Shown here: positions 38,686 through 58,177 of the stretch, in pieces
How the letters are laid out: each line of letters starts with the position of its first letter
Numbering within the stretch: position 1 is the first letter of the stretch
From: Pardosa pseudoannulata
Lineage: Eukaryota; Arthropoda; Arachnida; Araneae; Lycosidae
Direction: 5' to 3'
Assembly (NCBI GenBank): GCA_032207245.1
Contig: CM063502.1
Coordinates: forward strand, 131,558,373 to 131,622,372
DNA: 64,000 bases
Made by a program: the position numbers and the translations under genes
Notes under the pieces: generated by a model
Seen by the model: the letters and a program-made list of their open reading frames with translations, nothing else
What the model was told of the DNA's origin: nothing
Databases searched by the model: none

Positions 38686-41600
38686 TAAAAATCTAGGCAT
38701 TTTGCTATTTTTGTAAGTAAAAATTTAATAGTCCCTCCTAGCACGAAATGAATTTATTTAAAGACTATTTGCTTTTCGCACATCTATCAATCTATATATT
38801 TAAGGAGTATAAAGTTCGCAAATGTACAGTTATAATTTTTTAAATATAATTTGTTTTTAGAATATATTAAACCAGGAAATTAAAAATTCAATAATAAAAC
38901 CGCTCTGTTTCATTAATGTGAAGCCCATTCTACTGTACTTTTCTTCATAAACAAACAAAAAATACAGTATTGGTGGCGATTGATTCTAACATTTGGATAA
39001 AGTAAACATAAATAGGTTTTCTGAGATCATTTAAAGAGATTGAAAGTTTCTAAAAAATTATTAAGGCCAGATCTCACCAATGTCGATTAGAGATAATCAA
39101 AGAATTGCTTAAGCATAACTGAATTATAAATAATTATTAATTAGATCTGGTGAGTCCTTTCAAAGCACGGGACATAAATAAATTTTTTAATAAATTCAAT
39201 GTTTAAAACAATTACTCTGTTACCTAGAAATGGAACTGACTTGGACATATGAAAATATGGGAAAATGAAATCAAAAACTGAAAAATAAAGAGTTTTCTTG
39301 TTGTTTTCAACGGTAATTATTCTTTATTATTAACATTCTTAATAATATGGGCAGATATATCGTAGATTTTAGCAATCCATATGAGGAGTTTAAAACCAAG
39401 ATAGACCTAGTCGATTAAGATTAATGTAAAGAAAGTACTTATAAGTGCGTAGATCATATATAAATCCTAGAAATTTAAATGAATTTACGAAAATACTTCA
39501 TAACTTGGTATTTTCTTCCCCAGGTATATAAACATGCATATGAAATTATGAATTATTATTCTTGTTTGCATTAATTTTAATTGTTAAAATGAATATTTAT
39601 AAAAATATCATTTCCTTGAAAACGCATGATTCATATCCTAAGGTGTTTTAGATTCGTAAGCATACTAGTACAATATTGTCAATTTTATTTTCCATAAGTG
39701 TAAGGAATTATTCCGAAAGGACTATTACAAACAGATCCAATAATAACTAAGCATATTTATCTTTCTTCCTATTATTTTTAGTTTTAAAAAATATCTTTTT
39801 AAATAAACGAAAACTTTAATCTGTAACAGTTACTAATAAACAAAAAAATTTCCTAAGCTTCCAAAAATTTGCAATTTTTGGCTATTTTTTTTGTGAATTT
39901 TGCTTCTTTCAACGAGAATGACGCCGGAGTTGTCGAGATAGTACATATTTGGTTAGACTGATACCGCCATCTATCTGGTAGTTTTCAAAACATATATATG
40001 GCTAGTAGCACAGCCTGCGTCTATAGACAACTAGTCTCGGGCTATCCAACATATTTCTAAAGAAAATTAATCTTAAAAAAGAAACAAGCGAAAAAATTAT
40101 AATTTCTTTCAGGGTGAATTCATTATTTTTTTCAGTTTTCCATCCATTATTTTTTTCATTATTTTTTTATAGTAATTTATTTTTTAATACTAAGCGGCAT
40201 ATATATATATATATATATATATTTGTACCGAAAGACAATAATATTTTTTCGTCTGTAAAAAAGAAGTGACGATTTTGTGTTCCTTTGCTAGATCAATTGC
40301 TTGTATTTTCAAATAGACACTTGGCAACTTTTGAATAATTTATTAAATAATACTTTTGAACACATAATTTTTGCAACTAAATACAAATCTTCAACTTTTT
40401 TATGGATAATTGTTTTTGAGTTATTCCCAAAGAGTTGATATTTGTCACAATTTCTTGTTGAATAGAGTATTGATTACAACCATGCTGTGGGGTACAAATT
40501 TAAATATTATGACAGTCGTAAATTCAAAATATCGGCATTTTACTGCTAAAAGTAATGTACTAAGATTTAATTTATGTTAAATTGGAATTTTGTTTTATCA
40601 TATATAGCGCAGATAGAAATAAAGAGGAAGGTGCCTAATTACGCACAATAACATTACTAAATACAAAATTTCATCATTCTACGGCATCTTTTTGAGTTAT
40701 GCTCTACAGCGTTAATTAAAATTATATATGCCAACTTTTCGTTAGAATGCAGATTGCAATTGAAAGAACAGGTGCACATCTAGAAGCTTAAAACGTTGAA
40801 AAGTTAGAAATCTCAAACTTCTACGGATAATCGTTTCCTATTTAAGCGAGATTTATAGGTACATACAGATGTCAATTGGAAACTAGTCAAAAGTATTTCA
40901 TAAATAATCAAAATGGGAATTTAAAGTTTCAAAATTAAAATTTACTTTTATGTAGATACTCCTGTAACACTGAAACCTTCCAAAATTTTCTCAGGCATGG
41001 CGAAAGTGATTTTAGTAATTGCAATATTTCTTTTGCTTCGTAAAGGAAATGGAAAACGAAATGAAAAGTTAGAGTTGCAAAATATTAGAGCACCATGCGT
41101 TAACGAAAATTAACCCGAATAAATATAAAAGAAGATGTGTGTATTCTTTTCTGACGGGTAGTAATTATTTTAACTTTTGCCAAATTCCTTTTGAATATTA
41201 GTTTAATATTTTAGTTATTCCACTTACTAATAGGTGGCGATATTGTTTAATTAGTATCTTTGCATTTGGTATTCCAAGTACTCCAAAAAACTTTTTGGAT
41301 TTACCAAACTGATTTTTTTCTCAAATTCTTTTACAATGATTGAATATTGTATTGTCACCGGAAATGAACTTGTGTGCAAAATTTCAGATGTCTAGCTAGT
41401 CACGTCTATATAAAAATCGATTACAAAATTTAAACTAACACCCGAGGGGAGATAAATGACTATTCAAACATTATACTCTAAACTACGTATTCATCAGATA
41501 ATTTCATATTTTTGAGGTTTGGAAGCAAATACTCACGAAATTAATTCAAACTATATGATAAAAAGCGACGTTAGACTACGTGTGTTTCCATAGTAACTAA

Positions 41601-42249
41601 TTGAGGATTACAGCACTGGATATTACCATTCTCCCATGGTTAATATTAGATGCCATGGTGATCATGGTTTAGCAGAGTTTTACTTTTTATATGTGTATAA
41701 AAAAGTCACAGTTGGAAAAAATTGAAGATTTTACAGAAGGGAAATAATTTTTTCAATGATTAATATTATATGGGTTAAAAATTAAAAATCTTGTTAGCGA
41801 TTATGAAACACTATTAAAGAATAAATCTCAAAACTAGATTTATATACTATAGTGGTTTTTATACGAATCAGACATGAATGACTGGAATTATATAAATATA
41901 CTGCTAGTTGCAAAACATCGGAAATTTTAGTAACCACTACATCTTCAGCCTGCAGCAATTTCTCTAATATACGATTATTTAATTAATGCCATATTAATCG
42001 CAATATTAAATGGAAATGTAGGTTTGTATAGGGATAGTATAATGTAGAGATATTAAAATAAAGTTTGATGTGTTTTACCAATGTATACCATGACAGAGGC
42101 TATAAATCATATGAAGATTTTGGTTTTTTAAAAACATTAATAAAGTGCATATACCGTATTCAACGTGCGATGCTTTAAAAAAATTAATTCCATTTTAAGC
42201 GAAGCAATAGAGCTATATAATTACGCGTATACTCATACAAATGGGATAT

Positions 42250-42251
<2 letters not shown>
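38686..42251. other. AT-rich DNA, little recognisable
   Basis: A possible tiny inverted-repeat element spans about 39062-39160 (CTCACCA..ATTA on the left, TAAT..TGGTGAG on the right), too weak to call. A 24-bp (TA)n lies at 40198-40221. A GC-richer patch near 39955-40045 is unidentified. No coding frame seen. Confidence 0.45.
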
Positions 42252-42464
<213 letters not shown>

Positions 42465-42594
42465 AATGGCTCGGATTATCAAGGAGATTGGCCACACTTG
42501 TTATATGGTCTACTGAATTATGATTAACAGATTCACCAGAAAATAAATATCTTAATTTAGCAAAACAAAATATCCTGAAAGCATATAATCTTAT

Positions 42595-42724
<130 letters not shown>

Positions 42725-42843
42725 TTTAAAATGTATCTGTAAATTCAACGGGCACTAAGTAGTAAATTTTTAATTTCACGGGAGGGCGAAAAAATTTGTT
42801 TTATTTCAGATTTATTTGAGTGTGACATTTTAAGGGATTTTAT

Positions 42844-43011
42844 TTGGTTTAGATTTTTACGTTTTATTGTTTTGCTACACCAAGTCTTATGAGACTGGAA
42901 TCGACTGAATAATACCTATTCCAAAAGGCTACGAACATCCATATCATAGTGGCATTCGAACCAGATTCCAGTACCGAAGAGCAGTTCCCTACTCATTAAT
43001 CCATCGTTCTG
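42844..43011 (-). repeat. tRNA-derived SINE, near full length, diverged
   Basis: On the minus strand an A box TGGATTAATGAGTAGGGAAC and a B box GGTTCGAATGCC (about 42955-42966) are followed by the family body (ATATGGATGTTCGTAGCC, AGTCTCATAAGACTTGGTG) and a decayed CCAAA tail at 42844-42850. Confidence 0.8.
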
Positions 43012-44870
<1,859 letters not shown>

Positions 44871-44874
44871 ATCA

Positions 44875-44938
44875 TGACGAGATGGAGTAGTCATTCGTTT
44901 CATGTACCATTGTAGAGTTTGACGAGTATAACTCGTAA
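44875..44938 (-). repeat. Twin-hairpin module like the piggyBac element's
   Basis: TGACGAGATGGAGTAGTCA (44875-44893) and TGACGAGTATAACTCGTAA (44920-44938) are separated by 26 bp. This is the same 19-26-19 geometry and core as the hairpins at 27553-27616 inside the piggyBac-like element. The TTAA ends are not found here, so it is probably a decayed relic. Confidence 0.5.
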
Positions 44939-47870
44939 GATCTGCTTCGGCAGTGCGATTATTAGATTACTCAGTTGGTTCACTCGTGCATCGACATTGG
45001 TTAGTTTACCTTGTTTAACACCCCTCTCTCGACTTTTCAACAGTACCTATAACAAAGTTGCAGTCTCACAAGTCAGTAAATCAGAAAGTAGTACATTGAA
45101 AACAGTATTAAGTATAGCAGTGAACTGGCATGATGAATTCCTTTTTAGGCAATATTTGAGGACAATGCATAAGTGGATGAAATTTTATACAGACATCCAA
45201 ATTCCAAAACGTTTTTTTTTTCTCAGCTGGGAAATAACTATTTAGTTTAAACAAATTAAATAGTGCTTTTCGGATGCATCAAATTCTCTTTTAGTTCTCT
45301 GTCGAGGGGTTAAAAAACATACACTGGTAAACAAGGTACACATGATACGTACAATATGCAGCTTCAGTATCTTATATTGTAGTTTAGGGTCAAAATGCTG
45401 CATAAAAACCTATAATCATATTTATTCATACTTCAGATTCACCGGATGAGGAAACACCATTACAATTTCCATTCATGATTTCAGGAACAAAGCTAAAATA
45501 ACACTCAATTATCTTGAGCTTTCATGACATACGATTCTAATAATTTAGGTCAAGGTATTTACTCCCCTATAGTTAAAATCATTTTGTAAAGTTCAAGACT
45601 GTTAGCAGTAGAATAATATAAGCACAATATGTTCTGCATGAATACTTGTAGCTTAAATTTATATTATGTTCGTATTAGAAAAATACGAACTGCAATAGTA
45701 AACAACACTAATAGTTATAAATATTTCAATATTTTGATACCAAACTAAATATGTAAATACTTTTACTAAATGTATCTGAATAATGATTATATCTCGGGAG
45801 ATAATGTAACGTTTCTTACTATCTCCCACTTTCCATTGTTGATATTATTTATTAATATATTTTCTGTTGCAACAATATTTAAAACAGTACTCAAAGTTAA
45901 ATAATATGTTTAAGTTAATGGTATCAAGTATTAGTATTAACATATATCTTTTTAAAAGCATACAATAACTGTGTTCTATTTTTTCTTAAAGTAGCAACAT
46001 TTATTTAAGTTATTTTACAAACTTTAAAAACATCCGTTTTATTTAAACTTTTTTTGAACAAGTTTGTGAAGAAATGTAGGAAATATATGAAACAGATTTT
46101 AGCAAATTAATTATCAAAATGAAAAGAAATAAATACAACCACTGAATTAAAATGTTCTCGTATAAAACTATAGGATTTTTCCTAAAACGGTACAATATGG
46201 CAAACTACCGACTAATGACCGTTGAAAATAAATGCTTCAAGCACAACTAATATATAAAGAGAATAACATCTATAATTCCATCCGTGTTGTAACTACTTAT
46301 TTTATTTCCTTTTTGTGTACTGCATAGGTTGGTTTGTCAATGGTATGCATCGCTGCTTGAGCCGAATCGAAGACATAGTGTGTGATCATGTAGATTTTGA
46401 ATGAATATCTTCATAAATAGTACAGTCATGACTGGAATGATAACGTTCCGTCACTGATAGGAATGTTTGGAAGCATTTCATGAATCACTGATACCCTCGG
46501 CATATGTTGATTCCCTTCAGCAAATAGACAAATGCTGTACTTCCTAGTGTTCAAATCATTTAATGATAGTAATATTTAGAAATGCTCAATTTATTGTCTT
46601 AAATATGAAATTAAAATCAATAGGTGACATTTAAACACATCGTAGAAATTACAGTCAAAATAATTGTTTTCATGTGCAATATATAATTATATCAAGAGGC
46701 AAGAAACAAATGGACGCAATTCACAAAATTTATGTATAACTAATAAAAAGTTCGAATCTTATACGAAGTTCTAAAAGTATCTTTAGATACATTTATTATA
46801 ATCTAGCCCTACATGCATATGCTAATTTAAGCATCCAATATGTATTTTCTTGAAGTAGTCTTTCTTTTTATAGCATTTCTTGATACTAAGTTGGTAAGAT
46901 GCATATTACACTGCACAGTTAACGTGTATAACAGACACTTAAATTTCAGACCAGGAAGGAAAATTTTAAGTCAGCTTAATTTCAGCCTTAATCCTCAGAT
47001 AATTTTCTTACGTCTTCTTGCTTTACAGATTTCCCAGAGGCATTGCGGTAGATAATTTATTGTGGCTTCATTAAAGTGGATTTACATTTTTTGTTCCAAA
47101 AGTAGCGTCATTTGACCTTTAGAATAAGATTTTCATAAGTAGATAATTTTTTCATCCACCACTTTTTATTACCTCTAAAACAAATAGACCCTGATCATTG
47201 AGTTTTTTATATATAATATACACAAAAAATTGTGTATTTATTAGTACCACTCAAGATGAATTTGTATTTAAAAGCATCTATTCACAAATTTTAATAATTT
47301 ATTCTTTCAATTCTTCTGAAAGAAGTTTGCATATTCACAGTTGTAACGTCTTGATACCTTTTTCTATCTGCTTTTCAATTTTTTTCTGATTTCTAGAAAC
47401 ATATATTATGTATTCACTAATTAATGTCATTATATATTTATATTTTAATTAAGTTAATATGCTTGATTTAAAAGCCCTTTTATTATGGTATATTAACACG
47501 TTTCTGGACAAAGTGGCAAATGCTGCTCTGGAACACTTAATTCACGATAACCCGTCTTAATGTTTTATAACCTAAATAATAACAGAATAAGTGTCTTATC
47601 AAATTCTTATCAAGAAGCTTAGACGCCCTAGCCAAAAACATAAGATATTGCAAAGCGTTCGAATTGTTCATTTACCAGTTTAAATACAACATGTGTTAGA
47701 GTGTGTTAGTTGGTGAGAAGCTTTCAGCGAGCGTGTTAATTTTTTTATTTCACTTAGATTTTCTATTTTAAGGAACAGGAAACATTACATTGCACGAAAT
47801 TTGACTTGAATATTTCTACCTAATTGTACAATATGTTAGATTGCATATACATTATATTATAAATATCGGT
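44939..47870. other. AT-rich DNA, no gene recognised
   Basis: A 108-codon frame at 44919-45245 begins inside the twin-hairpin module and has no known domain; I leave it uncalled. Remaining frames are short. Confidence 0.45.
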
Positions 47871-47874
47871 CGTG

Positions 47875-47910
47875 AGAAAAGCAGTAGACTGTAAAGCCCT
47901 GAACCAAACC
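47875..47910 (+). repeat. SINE 3'-end fragment
   Basis: AGCAGTAGACTGTAAAGCCC followed by TGAACCAAACC matches the last 35 bp of the SINE at 36470-36647, including the CCAAA tail. The rest of the element is absent, giving a severely 5'-truncated copy. Confidence 0.7.
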
Positions 47911-49550
47911 ATTTTATTATATAATATGATAACAGGTCCAAGTTTTCCAGAAACTAAAACCCAAATCGGAATACGAGTCATATGAAATGCTAATTGTCAT
48001 AGGAAATAACATTATATATTGCATACTCTCCGAGGAGTTCACTTAAATGTTGGTATACTACAGGTGTGTTAGGAAACATATTCTTTGATGAGTAGTTTTC
48101 CCCGATCGTGTTAAATTTGATCATTTCACGAGTTTACCTTTTAAAGCTTAAGGAGACAAGGGACTTTCAAATGCCCCAAATTTGACACAAAACTCAATGT
48201 TACTATTTCTTTGCATAATACAATATAATTAAGAATTCGATGCAAAAACAAATTTATTATATCTTCCAACTTGTAATGCGTATAAGTATTACTACAAAAT
48301 GCAATAGAATTATTAATAAAATTATTTGTAATAATTTTTAAAAAATACTTTTCTATTTTATGTGCACCTGAAACACTTTGGATAACCTTCTATATGTTCT
48401 TCGTTTGTTTAAATTAATATGTTTGGAAATGAAAATCTGTTAGATAGCTATATCTCAAATAACTGTTACAGACAATTTTACACAAAATCTAGATTTTTTT
48501 ATTCACTTGATTTACTTTAAATTTCTCATATATTTAATGCTTCGATAACATTTAAGCTTAAAAATATAGGTTAAGAAATGTATTCCGTATATAAAACTAG
48601 CTATTTTATGCTTAAAAGTGTTGCAAATAGGACATTTTTAATAAAACTATTTTTAAAATAATAAATACTTAACAGTGTCTAAAGTATTTTCTATCCTCTT
48701 CCAAAATTTGGACCACATTGGCATTCATTTTTTACTAACAAAATACTAAATTTTCAAGTGGATGGATTTAGAATAAAATAAACTACCTTTTAAAGTCCAC
48801 CATCTCCTTAATTTAATTTTCAAGTTTTATACGTACTTTTTTGCACCGTTTTAAAATCTTTTTTTTATTTCTTTAGGTTCTTTACATTGTTTTTCAACTC
48901 TTTTCATTATGCTTTTGGCAATTTCCATTACCACTTTTTTATATAATTTTCTCTAATTAAATCTTTGATAGTACTGTATTTAATAAGTGAATTCTTCAAT
49001 ACACAGGAGATAAATGTTTCATCAAGTCTATAGTTTTTATTAAAAATTAGCTGCAATATATTTTTTATAATTTTTTTTATTTTCTTAAAGGTTTAGTGTT
49101 TTCATAGTTTTAGATAGACCTTTTTTTTGCAAAAGCTATATCTTCTTTTCTCTAAACTGTCAGTATAACTTCTTTACAAGTTATTGAATGGTTTACACTG
49201 AATATTTTCTCAGTAACAAATGAAATAGACGTAGTTGGTGACATATATTCAGAACAAAAATGACATATAAAATTCAAAATGTTTATTCAAATAGTACATT
49301 TAATTAATTAAAATTAAATAAACTAATTTCTTTACAATTCGGAATATTGGTTTGAAAACATTAAAATGAATGCTTATACTAGATGGAAATAATTACCTAA
49401 TGACAATGCTGAATTACAGAAGATCATTTATAAATAAAGATGCTGTTAAAGTTCACTTGATAAATCTTATTGTTTCCGCTTACGACTACACTCCTTCGAC
49501 CACGTTACATCCCTGAAGCATGGCATGCTTCGCTATGTTTCATATATATG
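47911..49550. other. AT-rich DNA, possible old repeat pair
   Basis: Sequence at about 48085-48190 resembles 47710-47800 (GAGNAG.TTTC..CGNNCGTGTTAA.TTT, then TTAAGGANACA) but is strongly diverged. No gene seen. Confidence 0.4.
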
Positions 49551-49553
49551 TAT

Positions 49554-54237
<4,684 letters not shown>

Positions 54238-54239
54238 TA

Positions 54240-55862
54240 CAGTGAACCAAAAAAAAGTTGGACAGCAAGGAGAATCCATTTTGTATCTTATTTTAAAAGC
54301 GAGTTGTACTTTTAAAATGAAACATTCTTTTAAAATATGATAATTTTTTTCCACGATTGTGATGACTGGTTTGAATTTCAATAAATTACTGCATTTAATT
54401 TTAAATGATTTAAAGATAAAATTTTGAGATTTCCACAGCCCTCTCCCTAAAAAAATTGGACATTTTTTTCGCACTATACACTGCTTTATGCAAATATTTA
54501 AGACATTGTTGCATTTTCAGCACGAGTTCAAGTCAAAGCTTTAGATTGAACTGATTAAATTTATTTTTCTTATTTTAAATTTTGGGAAATGTAGACAAAT
54601 CACACTTTTATAGATATGAAAAACTTAATTGTGAAGGTATGGAAAGGAAAGAAAAGCATAAGAAATATTGCAAGAATTGTGAAAAAGCATCATTCAACAG
54701 TGCATTAAGTAATTAATAACTATAAAAGGTACGGATTTTTCCACAGATCAAATGGAAATGGTTGGCCCTAAAAGATTTCTTTGCCTCAGTTAGAGAGGCG
54801 GATACTGAGATTTGAAAAGAAAAACTTACAATTTCTGCAGTAAAGAGAGTAAGAGAGTTAAAGGAGACATCTGTTGTCAATGTGTATCCCCAGAAGGTAA
54901 GAATTTTTTTACATTCTACAGTATGCACCACAAAAGAAACCATACCTATCTTCCAGAAATGTGAATATCTTGAATATGCTAAATGCTATATTGCAAAGTC
55001 TCAAGATTTTTTAAAGTCTGTTATTTTTACTAACGAGTCAAAATTTAATTTTTTTTAATCCAATAATAGTCATTTTGTATGCAGAAAGGAAGGCAAAGCA
55101 CTTAAATCAGCAAATATAAAAGTAACTGTTAAACATGGCGGTGGTAGCGTAATGGTATAGGGTGCAAAGGAAGGTAGCGATGTTGGAAATTTAGTGTTTA
55201 TTGACGGTAACATGGACAAAATGGTATATTTAAATATTCTAAAACAAAATTTACCACACACTTACAGTAGGCACAGCTGTAAAATTGAATGTAAATAGAA
55301 ACTTCTCTTTTGTCGAAGACAATGATCCTATGCATAACACTCGGATTGTAAAGGAATGATTATTATATAATGTACAAAAAGTACTGCCCCATCCTCGAAA
55401 AAGTCCGGATTTAAACCTTATAGAACATTTATGAGCATTTATGGAAAAAATTGCGAGAAAAGAAAATAAAAAATAAAAATGAACTAAAAAGTGCTCTTCA
55501 GAATATATGGGAGAGTGTCCCAACAGACTTTACTAAAAAGTTGGTCTTTTCGATGGACAAAATATTAGAAGCTGTTATAGTAGCCAAAGGATATCACACG
55601 AAGTATTAAATGCTTCTGTTTAAAATTTAATAGCTATTTTTTGTTACCTTGTATAAATGTCTAAGTTTTTTTTTTGGCTGTCGAAAGTGATATCATCATA
55701 ATGTTCTTTAAAATTATAATTTATGTTTATGTTCTATTGAAATTAAAACAAGTTGTTTGATTTATTTTTGAAATTGTATTTTTTGAAATTTTATTTTAGT
55801 TCAAAGTTATTGATCAATGAAATAATGTAACCCTACTGTCCTACTTTTTTTTTGGTTCACTG
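54240..55862 (+). mobile_element. Complete-length Tc1-like transposon, inactive
   Basis: Left end CAGTGAACCAAAAAAAAGTT (54240-54259, continuing GGACAG) and right end CTGTCCTACTTTTTTTTTGG (55836-55855, continuing TTCACTG) are inverted repeats of about 26 bp with one mismatch and one extra A. TA dinucleotides lie immediately outside both (54238-54239 and 55863-55864), the expected Tc1/mariner target duplication. At 1623 bp it has the normal length of a Tc1 element with one transposase gene, which here is broken. Confidence 0.95.
54589..55609 (+). pseudogene. Tc1-like (DD34E) transposase, broken
   Basis: Would cut and paste the surrounding element. Reading in order: a helix-turn-helix part (NLIVKVWKGKKSIRNIARIV), then KKHHSTVH, KSVIFTNESKFNF, TVKHGGGSVMV, GNLVFIDGN, VEDNDP.HN, SPDLNLIEHL and a C-terminus KILEAVIVAKGYHTKY ending at TAA 55607-55609. 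Lesions include a stop just after the probable ATG at 54589, a stop after STVH, TAG at 55158-55160 where Trp is usual (VMV-W-G), TGA at 55432-55434 after IEHL, and further stops near FNFF and VKE. The first catalytic Asp (FT-D-ES) is Asn; the second Asp (EDND) and the final Glu (IEH) remain. It is a clear pseudogene. Minus-strand frames across it are shadows. Confidence 0.92.
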
Positions 55863-55864
55863 TA

Positions 55865-58175
55865 TATTAAAACAAATACAGCTTTTTGCTTGATATGTAT
55901 GAATTTATTTCAAAAAGATACGTGGTATGGAATAGATTATTTAAGGTTAATACATTGTAATAAGTATGAAAAATCATATTATTCGCAATTGTTACAACTA
56001 ATATTATAAAATTATACCAGGTTATTTTTACCATATTCATTATCCCTTTTAAGTACACGGAATATGCAATTATACTTCTTATCAGGTTCAATAAATATTT
56101 TAAGATGTTACATAATTCCGGTTTCCTTAACAGAACAGAATACCCTGTGTGGTAGTAGTCAGATATGTCCATTTTTTATCTGCAAAAATGCATCTGTAAT
56201 TTAAGTTAAAAAACTTGGGTTTTAATCTGGGTTTTTAATGCCATAAATCCTGTTCATTTTGCATAACATGATTACAGTTTACATTGATTTGAACCAAGAG
56301 CTTTCGTGAAGTGGATTGGGTGTCTTGAATCTGTGCATATTATCCCTTAATATGAATAAATATTGGACTCCTACATATTTCTTCCATAAAAAATCGGTCT
56401 ATATGCTCATGCTGTTGTGTGAGTGAATGCTAAAAGAAAAGTTCTCGCCAGTTTACGAAAAAAATATAATAACTGTAAAGGTATTTCTATTAGTTTTAAG
56501 AACTGTTTTTAATACCTCTCATTTCGTTTATTGAATGTTTATAAAAAGTTAAGGTATGTGATATATAGTTTAAAACAAAATCTCTCTATATATATTTCTT
56601 TATACATTTTTCAGTTAATTTTAGTTGTATTCACATGCAAATAAATAAACTCTCAAAGCCACTTTTAACACACTCTTTTATCCAAAAAAATCATATATAC
56701 TTGAAAATATATACCACTTCTAAATTATGAAAGTTACTATCTTTATTTCCTTTTAGTGGGATTTAAAATAGAGTTCGTGTTTCCTTTTATATCTTGTAGT
56801 TTTTTCACTATATGAGCATATTTGTATTTCCCAGCGTTTCCAGACTGCAGAATCTTTTTTTCTAACTTTATTATCAGAACGTGATTTTCCTCCATGTTAC
56901 CCAGATTATTTTATGAGGGCAAGTATAATTATTTATTTAACTCGTAGATTTTTTCTAAACTTTAATTTCTAAATGTTTTAAAAATATACATACATATGTT
57001 TATTATGCAGCTTTATACATAAAACTATATAATTTGCGTACATAAGTGAATCTAAAAGCAGGAGAAATAAGACGATATTATGCTGTAAATACTACGCATG
57101 CACTTACACACATGTGATTTAAAATATTTAATATACAGTAGGTTCAGTTTTAATTTTAAAACTAACAGATTTTTTACATACATTTATTTATAGAATTTCT
57201 AAAGTTTAGTGAACGAGTGCAAATGCAATAAATATTTTATGTAATTTTAAAGTAAATTTTAACTAATATCCTGCTTTCAGAGATATATTCGCAGACAATA
57301 TTATGCATATTTAAAAAAAATATAGACAGTTTATACATGAATTAAAACTACAATTGTGAAATTTTGCGGTAATATTTTAAATGATGGCTTCCATTTAAAA
57401 GAATTTTCTTTGTATCCAGAATATACCGTTATCCATTCACGACACAGCAGTTTTAAATACAAAAGTTCTGGATATTATTATTACTTTATTTGTTACTGAA
57501 ATATCTGGAGTTTCTAGACATTTCTTATAAACGTTAGGACATAACAATATTTATAAGTTTGAAAATTGCAACTCTTTATGAAAAAAATTATAGCTGATCT
57601 TCCAAACATTCTATCAATTCCATTTCTTTGAAAATGCAAAGCATGCAAGGAGTGATAAATATAGTAGAATATTTCCGCTACCTAGTTGCTTTTAAATCAG
57701 TAATTGCATCTTTGTATTTATAGCCATTTCTAAATTCTATTGATTTTAATATATAACCATTCGTTATAAGTCCTTTCAGGTAGAAATATTGGCTACGGAA
57801 TATTCTCTTGTTGAAATCCTATTAAGTTAGATACCATACGTTTTGAGTATTGTATCACAAACAACTGAAGCTTCAAGGATTACGTGGATACTAGTGACTT
57901 ATTAATAATTAAAAAAAAAGTAGCAACTCGTAGCAATTAAAGACAATTATTTATAACTCATGACTGATGCATTGATTATAAATATGTACACAAAAGTATT
58001 TATACAGTTCTTGTAATACTTACTCTCCACATAAAAATTTTAAAGTTCAAAAAATGTTTATAATTTATTTTAAAAATATTACAGCAATTATTTTTAAAAT
58101 ATTACTAAATGCATGCTATCCATTAACTTTTAAGTATAGTGATAACTTCTGACAACGGAAATTTCCAAGACAAAA
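55865..58175. other. AT-rich DNA, no gene seen
   Basis: A 101-codon minus frame (55867-56172) has no recognised domain. Nothing else noted. Confidence 0.5.
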
Positions 58176-58177
58176 TA

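Noticed and set aside
39062..39160. Possible small inverted-repeat element (CTCACCA...TGGTGAG)
   Set aside because: The inverted match is short and gapped with no clear target duplication.
44919..45245. 108-codon frame in slightly less AT-rich DNA
   Set aside because: Starts inside the twin-hairpin module, has no recognisable domain and no splice or promoter support.
47706..48205. Possible diverged direct repeat of about 355-bp period
   Set aside because: Similarity is patchy and could be chance in A/T-rich DNA; needs an alignment.
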